From Bacteroidetes/Chlorobi group bacterium MS-B_bin-24 (GTDB taxonomy: Bacteria > Bacteroidota > Ignavibacteria > Kapaibacteriales > UBA2268): a stretch of DNA of 51,221 bases. Position 1 is the stretch's first letter. Each line of letters starts with the position of its first letter. Positions 8,495 to 17,816 of this stretch are shown here, one piece after another. The stretch spans positions 1 through 51,221 of the forward strand of contig RCNO01000016.1 of assembly GCA_003731685.1 (NCBI GenBank), given 5' to 3'. The notes beneath the pieces are model-generated. The model worked only from the letters and a program-made list of their open reading frames with translations. It was not told the origin of the DNA and did not search any database. A program made the translations under genes and the position numbers.

Positions 8495-10210
8495 TTATTC
8501 GTTCGTTTCTTCTACAAGTCGCCGAGCGTTTTCCAGAGCAAATTCTGTAATCTTTTCGCCACTTAGCAAACGGGCAATTTCAATGATTTTCTGCTCATCG
8601 TTTAGTTTTGTTGCTTTCACATTTATTTTACCGTCTTGTTCGTGCTTTTCAATTAGTATTATGTTTGAGCCAGCGGAGGCTATTTGGGGAAGATGGGTAA
8701 TAGCAATTACTTGATGATTTTTCCCAAGTTTTTTCATTAGTTGAGCAGTTCGGGATGCGATTTTTCCACTTATTCCCGTGTCGATTTCATCGAAAATCAT
8801 AGTTGGGAATTGGTGGTACTCTGCTGTTGTGCTTTTCAAAGCCAGCATTAAACGAGAGAGCTCCCCGCCAGAGGCAATGTTTTCCAAAGGCATTGGCTTA
8901 GTGTTTGGATTTGTGGCTATTAGGAATTCGACTTTATCGAGCCCCTTGGGTAGCAGTTTGAAAAATTTATTGTCTATTTCGATGGTTAAATCCTCGACAT
9001 TGTTTTCGGTTGCTTCTTCTTGGTAAATTTCAATTTTAAACTGAACATTTTTCATTCCGAGTTCATTGAGAATTTCGGGGATTTTTGTTTCGAGAATCTC
9101 AATTCCCTTTAATCTTTTATTGTGAATTTCCTTTGCAATTTTGGTGATATGTATTTTTAATTCTTTAATCTCGGCACTTTTATCCTCAATTAACTTTTCG
9201 ATATTATTTGTATCGTTGATAAGACTTTCTAATCTTTCCTTCTCTTTGAAGATATTCTCGTAGTTTATGTATTTTTTTTCTAAATATTTTAAATCCGAAA
9301 GCCTACGCCGAAGGTTTTCGATATAGTCTGGCTCTAAATTGAATTGGTTGAATTTACGGGAAATCTCTTTCGAAATTTCGGAGATTTGGTCAATAACTTC
9401 TTGGAGTTGTTGCAAAGCGGTTGTTAAGCTTCCGTCGTAGCGGATTAGGTTGTTTAATTTTTTAGCCGAAAAGGAAAGTAAGTCGACAACTGATGATTCA
9501 GATTTGTAGAGAGTTTCATAGATTTCTGCCAAACCATTATTGAGCAATTCGATATTTTCGAGTTTTTTAAGTTCTTTCTCGATGTTTTGAAGTTCGTTTG
9601 GTTGTGGATTAATTCGAACGATTTCGTTAAGTTCAAATTCATAAAAATCTTTATCATTTGAATATTTCAAGAAATCAGCTTTTAAACTTTTAAGTTCTTC
9701 AATTTTGATTTCAAGTTCTTTTTTAAGTTTTCTGTATTTTTCGAGGAAATCTTCGTTGTTCGAAAGGCTGTCGATTAAGTCCAATTGAAACTTCGAAGAG
9801 AGAAGTTGCTGGTGGGAGTGCTGTCCGTGAAAATCTACCAAGTAGGTTCCAATTTCCTTCACTTGATTCAAAGGGAAAGGTGTATCGTTGATGAAGCATC
9901 GGGATTGACCTTTTGCAGTAATTTCACGGCGTAGTATTAAAGTGTCGTTTGTTGCTTCATCAAAATCTTTTAAAATTTCTTGGAAAAGTTCTGGATTATC
10001 GAATTGAAAAGTTGCTTCGACAATGGCTTTGTTTTCGCCCGATTTAACCAGTTCTGGCGAAGTCCTCTCGCCCAATGTGGTCATAAGAGCATCGATAAGA
10101 ATTGATTTTCCTGCCCCAGTTTCTCCTAAAATTATATTCAAACCGGGTTCAAATTCAATGTAGATTTCGTCTATAAGTGCAAAGTTCTTTATATAAAGGC
10201 TTTGAAGCAT
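8495..10210 (-). CDS. recN: DNA repair protein RecN
   Basis: An SMC-like ATPase for double-strand-break repair. From the ATG at 10210 it has 571 residues and begins MLQSLYIKNFALIDEIYIEF, the usual RecN start. An ATG 30 nt upstream would add an atypical hydrophobic decapeptide. Walker A is GETGAGKS (about residues 29-36). Long charged coiled-coil segments occupy about 150-400. The ABC signature ASGGELSRLMLAL and Walker B TMIFDEIDTGISG follow, then an HLPQIAS H-loop. Length and order match RecN. It is the first gene of a minus-strand pair with the M50 protease and is divergent from the CheR-like gene, separated by 54 nt. Confidence 0.95.
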   Translation of the reverse strand: MLQSLYIKNFALIDEIYIEFEPGLNIILGETGAGKSILIDALMTTLGERTSPELVKSGENKAIVEATFQFDNPELFQEILKDFDEATNDTLILRREITAKGQSRCFINDTPFPLNQVKEIGTYLVDFHGQHSHQQLLSSKFQLDLIDSLSNNEDFLEKYRKLKKELEIKIEELKSLKADFLKYSNDKDFYEFELNEIVRINPQPNELQNIEKELKKLENIELLNNGLAEIYETLYKSESSVVDLLSFSAKKLNNLIRYDGSLTTALQQLQEVIDQISEISKEISRKFNQFNLEPDYIENLRRRLSDLKYLEKKYINYENIFKEKERLESLINDTNNIEKLIEDKSAEIKELKIHITKIAKEIHNKRLKGIEILETKIPEILNELGMKNVQFKIEIYQEEATENNVEDLTIEIDNKFFKLLPKGLDKVEFLIATNPNTKPMPLENIASGGELSRLMLALKSTTAEYHQFPTMIFDEIDTGISGKIASRTAQLMKKLGKNHQVIAITHLPQIASAGSNIILIEKHEQDGKINVKATKLNDEQKIIEIARLLSGEKITEFALENARRLVEETNE

Positions 10211-10264
10211 AAAAATTAAATAGTAATTAGTAATTTGCAAATTTAAAAAATTTGGGTTTAGACG

Positions 10265-10867
10265 ATGGCTTTTTCGTTTTTTTTCCGCGACTATTTTGTT
10301 TTGGAACGACTCGCCGAGCTGATTGCAAAAGATTTTATTGGTTACAAAGATATTAAAATTTGGGATGCGGGTTGTGCACTTGGACAGGAGCCCTATACTT
10401 TGGCAATATTACTTTCGGAAAAGCTTGGGTATTTTACATTTAAGAAAGTTCGTATTATTGCCAGTGATATTGACGAAATGGGCGAATTCGAGAAAACAAT
10501 CACACAAGCGATTTATCCCTATCAGGATTTGGCGAGAATTCCGCAAGAACTTTTTCAAAAGTATTTCCAAAAAATTTCGGATAATCAATACCAAATTGTA
10601 GATGAAATAAAGAATAGAGTTGTTTTTCGAAAACACAATCTGCTCGATTTTCAACCTGTGGATACTGGGTTTGCTTCGATTGTTTGCAAGAATGTTCTGC
10701 TACATTTCACCTCCGAAGAAAGGGTTCGAGTCGTTGAAATGTTTTATCAGTCTATGCTACCCCGTGCATATTTGGCAATGGAACAAACTCAAAAATTACC
10801 TACTGAACTTGCTGACAAATTTGCTCTCGTTTCGACTGATGTTAATATTTACAGAAAAATCGTATGA
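10265..10867 (+). CDS. Minimal CheR-like SAM-dependent methyltransferase
   Basis: A 200-residue protein corresponding to the SAM-binding domain of CheR chemotaxis methyltransferases: SFFFRDYFVLERLAE at the start, WDAGCALGQEPYTLAILL (SAM loop), ASDID, then IVCKNVLLHFTSEER. Full CheR proteins have about 270 residues with an N-terminal helical domain that helps bind the receptor. That domain is absent here and no upstream in-frame extension restores it, because a stop lies just before the ATG. No receptor, CheB or CheA is nearby. It shares an ATGA overlap with the MBL-fold gene, which suggests translational coupling. Its substrate may differ from chemoreceptor glutamates. Confidence 0.8.
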   Translation: MAFSFFFRDYFVLERLAELIAKDFIGYKDIKIWDAGCALGQEPYTLAILLSEKLGYFTFKKVRIIASDIDEMGEFEKTITQAIYPYQDLARIPQELFQKYFQKISDNQYQIVDEIKNRVVFRKHNLLDFQPVDTGFASIVCKNVLLHFTSEERVRVVEMFYQSMLPRAYLAMEQTQKLPTELADKFALVSTDVNIYRKIV

Positions 10868-11463
10868 GAATAATTACTTTGCCATTGCATCCAACGAAAT
10901 ATTCTTGCAATGTTTATTATCTTTTAGGGGATTGGAACAAGTTGGACGATGTAAATACTCTTATTGATGCTGGTGTCGATGACTATGCAATTTCGCAAAT
11001 CGATGCTGTTACAACAGGTATTGGTCAGAAAAAAGTTTCACAAATCATCATTACCCACGAGCACTTCGACCATCGAGGTGGTGTTAAGTTCTTGAAACCA
11101 AAATACGACCCAAAAGTTTTTGCTTTTAACAAAGGGGAGTTTATCGACATACAAGTTTACGATGGGATGCAAGTCCGCTTGGGAGATACCGAAGGGATAA
11201 TTTTGCACACACCCGGGCATTCGAATGATTCTATAAGTGTTTATGTGCCTTCGCAAGGAGTGATTTTCACAGGCGATTTGCCTTTGATGGTTAGTAACAA
11301 CCGAGAAACTTATACTTTGAGCTATTACAATACATTGAAAAAACTTTTAGAATTGGATTTTAAGGACATTTACCCCGGTCATGGCAACCCGCTACTTGGC
11401 AATGGCAAGGAGGTTTTGGCGAGAACGTTCAGCATCGTAAGCAATTCAAGGATTATTCAGTAG
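10864..11463 (+). CDS. MBL-fold metal-dependent hydrolase
   Basis: A 199-residue metallo-beta-lactamase-fold protein. The metal ligands are readable in order: THEHFDHRGG (HxHxDH, residues 64-70), LHTPGHSNDS, FTGDLPL and the late YPGHGNPLL. This is the pattern of glyoxalase II-like or small single-domain hydrolases. Beyond hydrolysis of an ester or thioester, the substrate cannot be assigned. Translation probably couples to the CheR-like gene through the ATGA overlap at 10864-10867. The 3' end overlaps scpB on the other strand by 11 nt. Confidence 0.88.
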   Translation: MRIITLPLHPTKYSCNVYYLLGDWNKLDDVNTLIDAGVDDYAISQIDAVTTGIGQKKVSQIIITHEHFDHRGGVKFLKPKYDPKVFAFNKGEFIDIQVYDGMQVRLGDTEGIILHTPGHSNDSISVYVPSQGVIFTGDLPLMVSNNRETYTLSYYNTLKKLLELDFKDIYPGHGNPLLGNGKEVLARTFSIVSNSRIIQ

Positions 11464-12148
11464 CGTTTTGTTCGCCGTCGATTTTGTTTTCCTGCTCAAA
11501 TTCAATTTTCAAAGTTATCTCTTCGGCTCTGTTTTTTTCGTTAACAAAAGATTTTATTTCATTAAGATTAGGAAGCTCGTCGAGTGAGTTCAAGCCAAAA
11601 AGTTTAAGAAATTCGTTGGTGGTACCAAAAAGGAACGGACGACCAGGGGAATCTTTCCGTCCAACAATTTGGATTAAGTTCTTTTCGAGCAGAGAATTTA
11701 CTATTTCGCTGGAGTTTGTCCCACGAATTTCTTCGATTTCAGGTTTTGTGATAGGTTGTTGATAAGCAATGATGGCAAGAGTTTCGAGCATTGCCTTTGT
11801 AAGCCGTTTTTTATTCTTAAAAGTGGGCAAAAGGCTTAAAACTTTTCCAAATTCAGGTGTTGTAGCAAATGTAAATCCACCGCCAACCTCCACGATTGTG
11901 TATGGTCTTTGTGTTTGTTCCAATTCGTCTCGAATTTCGTTGATTAAATGAAGAATGTGTTGGTTCAAATTGTTTGATTCTGGTCTATCGGTTTGCTCCG
12001 AAAAGTTGTCTAATTTGTTGTTGGAGCGGTTTTTCAAGATAATTTCTGATAACTTTTGCAATGGAATTGGCTCTTCGCTTGCAAAAATTATTACTTCTAT
12101 AATTCTTTTTTGTATTTCTCTATCTAATTCAAAAAAAATGTTTAGCAT
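11453..12148 (-). CDS. scpB: Segregation and condensation protein B
   Basis: ScpB is the winged-helix kleisin-associated subunit of the SMC-ScpAB chromosome condensation complex. The 231-residue protein starts with the helical IQKRIIEVIIFASEEPIPLQKL. Around residues 120-180 it has the diagnostic TKAMLETLAIIAYQQPITKPEIEEIRGTNSSEIVNSLLEKNLI and RKDSPGRPFLFGTTNEFLKLFGL. An Asn/Ser-rich insertion (about 40-65) and a charged tail are extra to the core. It follows scpA with 2 nt between stop and start, the usual order. Confidence 0.95.
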   Translation of the reverse strand: MLNIFFELDREIQKRIIEVIIFASEEPIPLQKLSEIILKNRSNNKLDNFSEQTDRPESNNLNQHILHLINEIRDELEQTQRPYTIVEVGGGFTFATTPEFGKVLSLLPTFKNKKRLTKAMLETLAIIAYQQPITKPEIEEIRGTNSSEIVNSLLEKNLIQIVGRKDSPGRPFLFGTTNEFLKLFGLNSLDELPNLNEIKSFVNEKNRAEEITLKIEFEQENKIDGEQNATE

Positions 12149-12150
12149 AG

Positions 12151-12870
12151 TTAATTCAATAAATTTGAAGTTGAAAAAAAAATTATTTCACTTTGGAATT
12201 CCGATTGATAGGCATAGATTTTCTTTTGCTTAATTAGTTCCAAAATTGCAACAAAGAAAAGAATTTTATAGGGCAAAGAATATCCTGAGCATATTTTGCT
12301 GAAAGAAACTTGCTTTTCGGTTTTCATTACCGATGTAATGTATTCAATTCCATCCTCAATTTTAAGTTGATTTAGTTTAATTTCCTTAACTTCATCTTCT
12401 TTCTTATGGATTAAATTAAAGTAAGCTTTGCCAAGGTCAACAACATTTGCAGGTTTGAATGTTTTAAGTTTCGAAGCGATTTCCTGAATATCGCTTTCGA
12501 AAATCCCACGAAAATAAATGTTTTGATTTTCGTACAATTTTTCCTCGATTGCTTTGCTTGCTTCTTTGAAAATTTGGTATTCAATTAATCTATCGACAAG
12601 TTGTTGTCGTGGGTCTTGCTCTTTTTCTGCTTGTAGATTCTTTTCCTTAGGCAAAAGCATCTTTGCTTTGATTTCCATAAGCGTTGCCGCCATAACGAGG
12701 AATTCGCTTGCTGGTTCGATGTCGAGGCTTTGCATTAATCTTATGTAATTAAGGAACTCATCGGTTATTCGGGCAATTGGAATATCGTAAATGTTTATTT
12801 CATCTCTTTTGATGAAGTAAAGCAGCAAATCCAGTGGACCTTCGAAAATTGGTAAAATTATCTTAAACAT
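12151..12870 (-). CDS. scpA: Segregation and condensation protein A
   Basis: ScpA is the kleisin that bridges SMC heads. The 239-residue sequence begins with the family signature FEGPLDLLLYFIKRDEINIYDIPIARITDEFLNYI, followed by EPASEFLVMAATLMEIKAKMLLP. The acidic/Lys-rich linker and C-terminal winged-helix part (about residues 165-230, VSFSKICS...FFVAILELIKQKKI) are in place. It is the first gene of the scpA-scpB pair. A 112-nt AT-rich spacer separates it from the divergent secreted-protein gene at 12983 and must hold both promoters. Confidence 0.95.
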   Translation of the reverse strand: MFKIILPIFEGPLDLLLYFIKRDEINIYDIPIARITDEFLNYIRLMQSLDIEPASEFLVMAATLMEIKAKMLLPKEKNLQAEKEQDPRQQLVDRLIEYQIFKEASKAIEEKLYENQNIYFRGIFESDIQEIASKLKTFKPANVVDLGKAYFNLIHKKEDEVKEIKLNQLKIEDGIEYITSVMKTEKQVSFSKICSGYSLPYKILFFVAILELIKQKKIYAYQSEFQSEIIFFSTSNLLN

Positions 12871-12982
12871 TTACTTCCTCTTGTAAATGCAAAAATACAA
12901 AATCGACATCGAACTTTTGTTTAAGATTTATTGATTTTTTTATAATTTTTTTTGTAATTTAGAATGTTAAAAATCTTGGAAT

Positions 12983-13402
12983 ATGAAAAAATTATTTCAA
13001 ATATTCTTGTTCATAGCTGCGGTTGGCATTGCATTTGGTGTTGAAACTTACATAGAAACTTTCACTGCTACATCCAACGGCAAAGACATTGTTGTGGAGT
13101 TCAAAACTTTGAATGAAAAGAATGTCTTGCTTTTCGAACTCGAGAGGGCTGTGAATAATAATTCTTTCAAAAAGATTACCACGCTGAACGCAAAAGGCTT
13201 TCCTTCGTATTATAAATATGTTGACCAAGAAGCTTTCCTGAAAGATTCGGAAAATGATAAAGTCGTTGGGAACTCGTATTCTTATCGGATTAAAATTGTT
13301 TTCAAGGATGGAACTTCCTCGTATTCAAATACTGTGAATGTTGAACATAAGGTAAATGGCTTTTATCGGTCTTGGGGAATGATTAAAGAAATGTTCAGAT
13401 AG
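12983..13402 (+). CDS. Small secreted beta-sandwich-like protein, function unknown
   Basis: A 139-residue protein with a clear signal peptide (MKKLFQIFLFIAAVGIAFG). The mature part, about 120 residues, alternates strand-like segments: IETFTATSNGKDIVVEFKTLNE, VLLFELERAVNNNSFKKI, YSYRIKIVFKDGTSSYSNTVNV. This is the strand rhythm of a fibronectin-III/Ig-like domain of the type that Bacteroidota extracellular proteins carry before their sorting signals. The KNVLLFELERA...FKKI pattern is like the 'wrt FEIERS.DG..F' segment of those domains. No catalytic motif is seen. It lies 10 nt upstream of the secreted protease gene and may be co-expressed. Confidence 0.6.
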   Translation: MKKLFQIFLFIAAVGIAFGVETYIETFTATSNGKDIVVEFKTLNEKNVLLFELERAVNNNSFKKITTLNAKGFPSYYKYVDQEAFLKDSENDKVVGNSYSYRIKIVFKDGTSSYSNTVNVEHKVNGFYRSWGMIKEMFR

Positions 13403-13412
13403 GTTTCCGACG

Positions 13413-15062
13413 ATGCCTTTTAAAGCCTTTCTAATTTCCATTTTCATCTTTCTTTTAAGTTTTTATCCTATTTTCTCATTTGAAGAAGAAACCAAGTGTT
13501 TAACCTTCCCTTTTTTGTATAATAAAGATTTTAAGGATAGGGTCCTGTCTACAGTTTATTTTGATTCTACTGGAAGGCCCAAGAACCAATGCGTTGCGTA
13601 CTCTTCGGATGGGCTTTTCGCTGTTCACTACGATACATCGGGAAGCAACAGGGTTCCGTTGGTTGATTTAAACAGGAATGGGATTCCCGATTATGTAGAT
13701 TCTGCTTTATATTACCTTGAATATGCTTATAAAGTGTATGTTGATGTTATGGGATTCGACCCACCGCCGAAAGATAGTGGACGTGGCGGTTCCGATGCTT
13801 ATGATTTTTACCTTTGGGAAATTGGTAACGGCTTAGCCGATGAAGTTGCTTATGGATGGACTATTCCCGACATTGAAATAAAAGAACCCGGTGTATTTCA
13901 AAAATTTGCTTGTTATTCAATCCTTGATAATGATTTTAGTCCCTACGATACAGCATTTTTTTCCAATGGGACTAAAAGGGCAACTTTTCGGGAATCGGGG
14001 TATTTGGGTTTGAAGATTACAACTGCCCACGAACTTCACCATTTGTTTCAATTTGGTTATGGCGACCCGAATTTCCCCTCGTTTAACGAGATGACAAGCA
14101 CTTTTATGGAGTGGCGGGTGCATCCGGAAACAAAAGATTATTTACAATTTGTTGCAAGTTTGTTCCGGGATTTGCAAAAGTATGTTCTTTCAGACCCAAC
14201 TTACTATGTTGGTTATCGTTATGCAATATTCTTGCAGTATCTTTATAAGCGGTTTGGAGATTTTCCTATTGTGGAAGTTTGGCGAAATATTGGTAGGGGG
14301 AACTCCGCCTTGCTTTCCCTTGAGCTTGCTTTGAAAGCTTGTGGTAGTTCAATTTCCGAGGCTTTGGCGAATTTTTTGCCTTATCTTTATTACTCTGGGG
14401 GCAGAGCCCGTCCCAATCTTTTACCAAATGCTGAGTTATTCCCTGAAGTGAAGTATTATTTAGACCAAAAGTTCAATGGAACTTCTATCTCGAATCACAT
14501 TTTAAGACCATTGGAGATTATGGCATTGAGATTTGTTTTTCCGGGAATAACTTTTGAAACTCTCAACGATACTCTTGTTATTTATCTTGCAAATATTGAT
14601 TCTTATTCTGGAATAAACCAAATCAAAGATTCTGCGCGTGAATGCACAATTATCCTTTCCGAAATACCAACAGGGAACGGAATTCAATTATACCCAAGAA
14701 ATGTGTTTTATCAATTTCAAGGCGATAGAAATTTGATTGCAGATTCATTATTTTTGAGCTATGGTTACAAGACTTTTGCGACAACATCTGCATTTCCCAA
14801 TCCTTGGAAGTTCGGAAAGGAGCATTTGAATTTTCCTGTTCCACCAAATGCACCTGTTGATGGTTCTGTGGAATTAAGAATCTTCGATTCTAATTTAAAC
14901 GAAATAAGCTTGCCTTCGAATACATTTAAAATCTCCATAGTTAACAAGATTCGCGTAGTCGCTTTCGAAAATTTTCCAACAAAGTTGCCTTCTGGTGTCT
15001 ACTTCTTCAAAGTGCGATACAAAGATTCTGAAATTTTTGGGAAGTTTTCTGTCATAGATTGA
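13413..15062 (+). CDS. Secreted MXAN_6640-type putative metalloprotease with T9SS-like C-terminal domain
   Basis: A 549-residue protein. The N-terminus is a signal peptide (hydrophobic residues 5-22). VHYDTSGSN (71-79) and VDLNRNGIPDYVDSALYYLE (84-103) form the entry motif of the MXAN_6640 family. The zinc-binding HExxH is TAHELHHLFQFGYGD (HELHH at 206-210), with downstream acidic FNEMTSTFMEW as a possible third-ligand region. The last 90 residues (FPNPWKFGKEHLNF...LPSGVYFFKVRYKDSEIFGKFSVID) match type A T9SS sorting domains, so the protein is probably exported across the outer membrane. The peptidase assignment is by family; no substrate is known. Confidence 0.82.
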   Translation: MPFKAFLISIFIFLLSFYPIFSFEEETKCLTFPFLYNKDFKDRVLSTVYFDSTGRPKNQCVAYSSDGLFAVHYDTSGSNRVPLVDLNRNGIPDYVDSALYYLEYAYKVYVDVMGFDPPPKDSGRGGSDAYDFYLWEIGNGLADEVAYGWTIPDIEIKEPGVFQKFACYSILDNDFSPYDTAFFSNGTKRATFRESGYLGLKITTAHELHHLFQFGYGDPNFPSFNEMTSTFMEWRVHPETKDYLQFVASLFRDLQKYVLSDPTYYVGYRYAIFLQYLYKRFGDFPIVEVWRNIGRGNSALLSLELALKACGSSISEALANFLPYLYYSGGRARPNLLPNAELFPEVKYYLDQKFNGTSISNHILRPLEIMALRFVFPGITFETLNDTLVIYLANIDSYSGINQIKDSARECTIILSEIPTGNGIQLYPRNVFYQFQGDRNLIADSLFLSYGYKTFATTSAFPNPWKFGKEHLNFPVPPNAPVDGSVELRIFDSNLNEISLPSNTFKISIVNKIRVVAFENFPTKLPSGVYFFKVRYKDSEIFGKFSVID

Positions 15063-15136
15063 AACACCAAAGTTCTTTGTTTCGCCTTCGGAAGCCTGAC
15101 TTTTCGTAATTTTGAATTTTTAATTTGGTGAAGTAA

Positions 15137-15868
15137 ATGATTACTTTAAATGTTAATGTTGACCATATAGCAACAATTCGGCAGGCTCGTGGTGGTAATG
15201 AGCCCGACCCAGTGCTTGCTGCGATGTTATGTGAACTTGCAGGCGCTCGTGGGGTTGTTTGCCATCTTCGCGAAGACCGACGGCACATACAAGACCGCGA
15301 TGTTGAGCTTCTTCGCCAAGTAGTTTCTACTAAACTTGACTTGGAGATGGCTGCAGTTCCCGAAATTATTCAAATTGCATTGAAAATTAAACCCGATATG
15401 GTTACTATTGTTCCCGAAAAAAGAATGGAACTAACCACCGAAGGTGGTTTGGATGTTGCAAAAGATGTTCAAAGGTATTCTGAATTAGTTTCTACAATGC
15501 ATAGTGCTGGCATCGAGGTAAGTTTCTTTGTTGAACCCGAACAGAGCCAAATTGATGCTTCGAAGCAAGCCGGGGCAGATATTGTTGAAATACATACGGG
15601 GAAATATGCTAATTTGGTCAAAGAGCAGGATATTTTACAAGAGTTAGAGAAGATTAAGAACGCTGCACACTATGCTAAATCAATAGGTTTAAGAGTAGCT
15701 GCAGGTCACGGTTTGAATTATCGCAATGTTTTGCCTATATGTAAAATTGATGCTATTGATGAGTTAAGTATAGGACATTCGATTATTTCCCGTTCCGTAT
15801 TTGTTGGAATTGAGCAAGCAGTAAAGGAGATGATAGAAATCATTAATTCTGCCTCATTAATCAGGTAA
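15137..15868 (+). CDS. pdxJ: Pyridoxine 5'-phosphate synthase
   Basis: PdxJ condenses 1-deoxyxylulose 5-phosphate with 3-amino-2-oxopropyl phosphate to give pyridoxine 5'-phosphate (DXP-dependent vitamin B6 route). The 243-residue length is typical. Recognisable segments are LNVNVDHIATIRQARGG, GARGVVCHLREDRRHIQDRDV, MVTIVPEKRMELTTEGGLDV, SFFVEPEQSQIDASKQAGAD, VEIHTGKYAN, AAGHGLNYRN and ELSIGHSIISRSVFVGIEQAV. The catalytic His and Glu positions of the TIM barrel are in these blocks. It is preceded by a 74-nt spacer and followed by asnB after 7 nt. Confidence 0.97.
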   Translation: MITLNVNVDHIATIRQARGGNEPDPVLAAMLCELAGARGVVCHLREDRRHIQDRDVELLRQVVSTKLDLEMAAVPEIIQIALKIKPDMVTIVPEKRMELTTEGGLDVAKDVQRYSELVSTMHSAGIEVSFFVEPEQSQIDASKQAGADIVEIHTGKYANLVKEQDILQELEKIKNAAHYAKSIGLRVAAGHGLNYRNVLPICKIDAIDELSIGHSIISRSVFVGIEQAVKEMIEIINSASLIR

Positions 15869-15875
15869 AAATTTA

Positions 15876-17816
15876 ATGTGTGGCATTGGCGGGGTCCTCT
15901 GTTCAACTGAAAGCCGAATTCCAAGTTGCATTACCCCTCCAATTCTCGAATCGATGACCAATACGATAATCCACAGGGGACCAGATAGCGATGGGATTTG
16001 GATTTCAAAGAGTGGGCACTGTGGTTTCGGATTTCGACGACTCTCAATCATCGATTTAACTCCCGCAGGAAACCAACCAATGTCCACTGCCGATGGCTCT
16101 GTAACCATTGTCTTTAATGGGGAAATTTACAACTATTTGCAATTGCGAGAAGAATTAATAAGTAAAGGTTATAAGTTTCGTTCGCGCACCGATACCGAAG
16201 TAATCCTAAATGGATACAAAGAATGGGGATTCGAGGTAGTGAAAAAGATTTCGGGGATGTTCGCTTTTGTTTTATGGGACGAAGCAAAACAGCTGCTTTT
16301 TGGTGCTCGAGATAGAATTGGAAAGAAGCCACTTTATTACTATCAGCAAAATGATTTTTTTGTGTTTGCCTCGGAAATCAAAGCAATTTTAAAGCATCCA
16401 TTGGTTGCGAAAGAGCTGAACTGGAATGAATTATCGAGCTACTTAAATTTTGGGGCAAGTTCGAATCATTCCACATTGTTTCTTAATATTCAAAAGGTTC
16501 CACCAGCTCATTTTTTTGTTTTGGAAAGAGGCAAAAGCCAACCACGATTTGAAAGATACTGGAATCCATTCGAAAGGGAAAGAATTTTAGATATAAGCGA
16601 GAAAGAAGCAACAACAGAAATAATTCGCCTTTTGCGGGTTGCGATTAAAGACAGGATGATGAGCGATGTTCCCTTTGGTGTTTTTTTAAGTGGAGGAATA
16701 GATTCCAGCTTAAATGTTGCATTGATGTCCGAATTGATGGATAGACCTGTCGATACATTTACTATTGGTTTTAAGGAACTTGCAAAATATAACGAATTGG
16801 AATATACCCGAAAGATTGTCGAAATTTTCAAAACAAATCATAATGAAATTCTAATCGACGACAGAGATGCTTTCGATGTAGTTCAGGAGCTTGTGTGGTT
16901 CGAAGATGAACCGAATGCCGACCCCGTTTGCATTCCAATTTACTTTTTGAGCAAATTAACTCGAGATACAGGCACAATCGTTGTTCAAGTTGGCGAAGGC
17001 AGCGATGAGCAATTTGTTGGATATAACTGGCTACTTCGTGATTACAAATTTTACCACAGCATTTGGAAAAATTTTGATTTCCTCCCCAGTGCTTTAAAGA
17101 AATCAATATATTTTCTCTTAAAACCTGTTTTTAACTCTGCAAATCAATACTTGCCTTTGGAATTAATTCGCCGAAGTGCATACGACGAAGAATACTATTG
17201 GAGTGGGATTTCAATATTTCCACCAACTGAATTAGATGTTTTGCTGAATCCGGAATACAAGCATTTGAAATATAAACCTTGGAGTTATGTCTCTTCGATT
17301 TATAAGGAAGCTTTGGCATTGAGCGATGGAAATCTGGATTTTTTACAATGGGTTACTTTTGTCGAAATTTCGCAACGGCTTCCTGAACTTTTGCTTATGC
17401 GGATAGATAAAATGGGGATGGCAAACAGCATCGAGGCTCGGGTTCCTTTTTTGGACTACAAAATTGTTGAATTTACAATGTCTTTGCCTGCAAAGCTGAA
17501 AGTTCCCGATGGTAAAACCACAAAGTATCTTTTGAAGAAGGCAGTCGAAGGAATTTTGCCCCCTGAAATTATTTACAGAAAGAAACAGGGCTTTTGGGCT
17601 CCAATAAATGAATGGCTTCGGAATCAATGGTTCAATTTTGCTCACGATACCCTTAACAATTCTAATCTTTTGAAAAAGTTTGTCAATTTAGAATATGTGA
17701 ATAATATTTTGCTGAAGCATCGCGCTGGCAAAGGAAAGTATGCTTTTCGCATTTTTACTCTTTTGAATCTTGCTTTATGGTATAATAAGTTTTTCGACAA
17801 TCAGCCCATAGATTAA
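15876..17816 (+). CDS. asnB: Asparagine synthase (glutamine-hydrolysing)
   Basis: A two-domain, 646-residue amidotransferase converting aspartate, glutamine and ATP to asparagine. The N-terminal Ntn glutaminase begins MCGIGGVL, with Cys2 as the nucleophile once Met is removed, then IIHRGPDSDG, FGFRRLSIIDL and VFNGEIYNY. The synthetase domain has the PP-loop FGVFLSGGIDSSLNVALM and VGEGSDEQFVGY. The C-terminus (DYKIVEFTMSLPAKLKVPDGKTTK; RKKQGFWAPINEWL) fits the AsnB family. Such AsnB paralogues sometimes act in surface-polysaccharide loci, but no such cluster is adjacent, so the plain biosynthetic role is preferred. It overlaps the convergent rhomboid gene by 4 nt. Confidence 0.93.
   Translation: MCGIGGVLCSTESRIPSCITPPILESMTNTIIHRGPDSDGIWISKSGHCGFGFRRLSIIDLTPAGNQPMSTADGSVTIVFNGEIYNYLQLREELISKGYKFRSRTDTEVILNGYKEWGFEVVKKISGMFAFVLWDEAKQLLFGARDRIGKKPLYYYQQNDFFVFASEIKAILKHPLVAKELNWNELSSYLNFGASSNHSTLFLNIQKVPPAHFFVLERGKSQPRFERYWNPFERERILDISEKEATTEIIRLLRVAIKDRMMSDVPFGVFLSGGIDSSLNVALMSELMDRPVDTFTIGFKELAKYNELEYTRKIVEIFKTNHNEILIDDRDAFDVVQELVWFEDEPNADPVCIPIYFLSKLTRDTGTIVVQVGEGSDEQFVGYNWLLRDYKFYHSIWKNFDFLPSALKKSIYFLLKPVFNSANQYLPLELIRRSAYDEEYYWSGISIFPPTELDVLLNPEYKHLKYKPWSYVSSIYKEALALSDGNLDFLQWVTFVEISQRLPELLLMRIDKMGMANSIEARVPFLDYKIVEFTMSLPAKLKVPDGKTTKYLLKKAVEGILPPEIIYRKKQGFWAPINEWLRNQWFNFAHDTLNNSNLLKKFVNLEYVNNILLKHRAGKGKYAFRIFTLLNLALWYNKFFDNQPID

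Noticed and set aside
15063-15136. Intrinsic terminator after the secreted protease gene
   Set aside because: The only stem is the short CTTC/GAAG pair with no adjacent U-tract.
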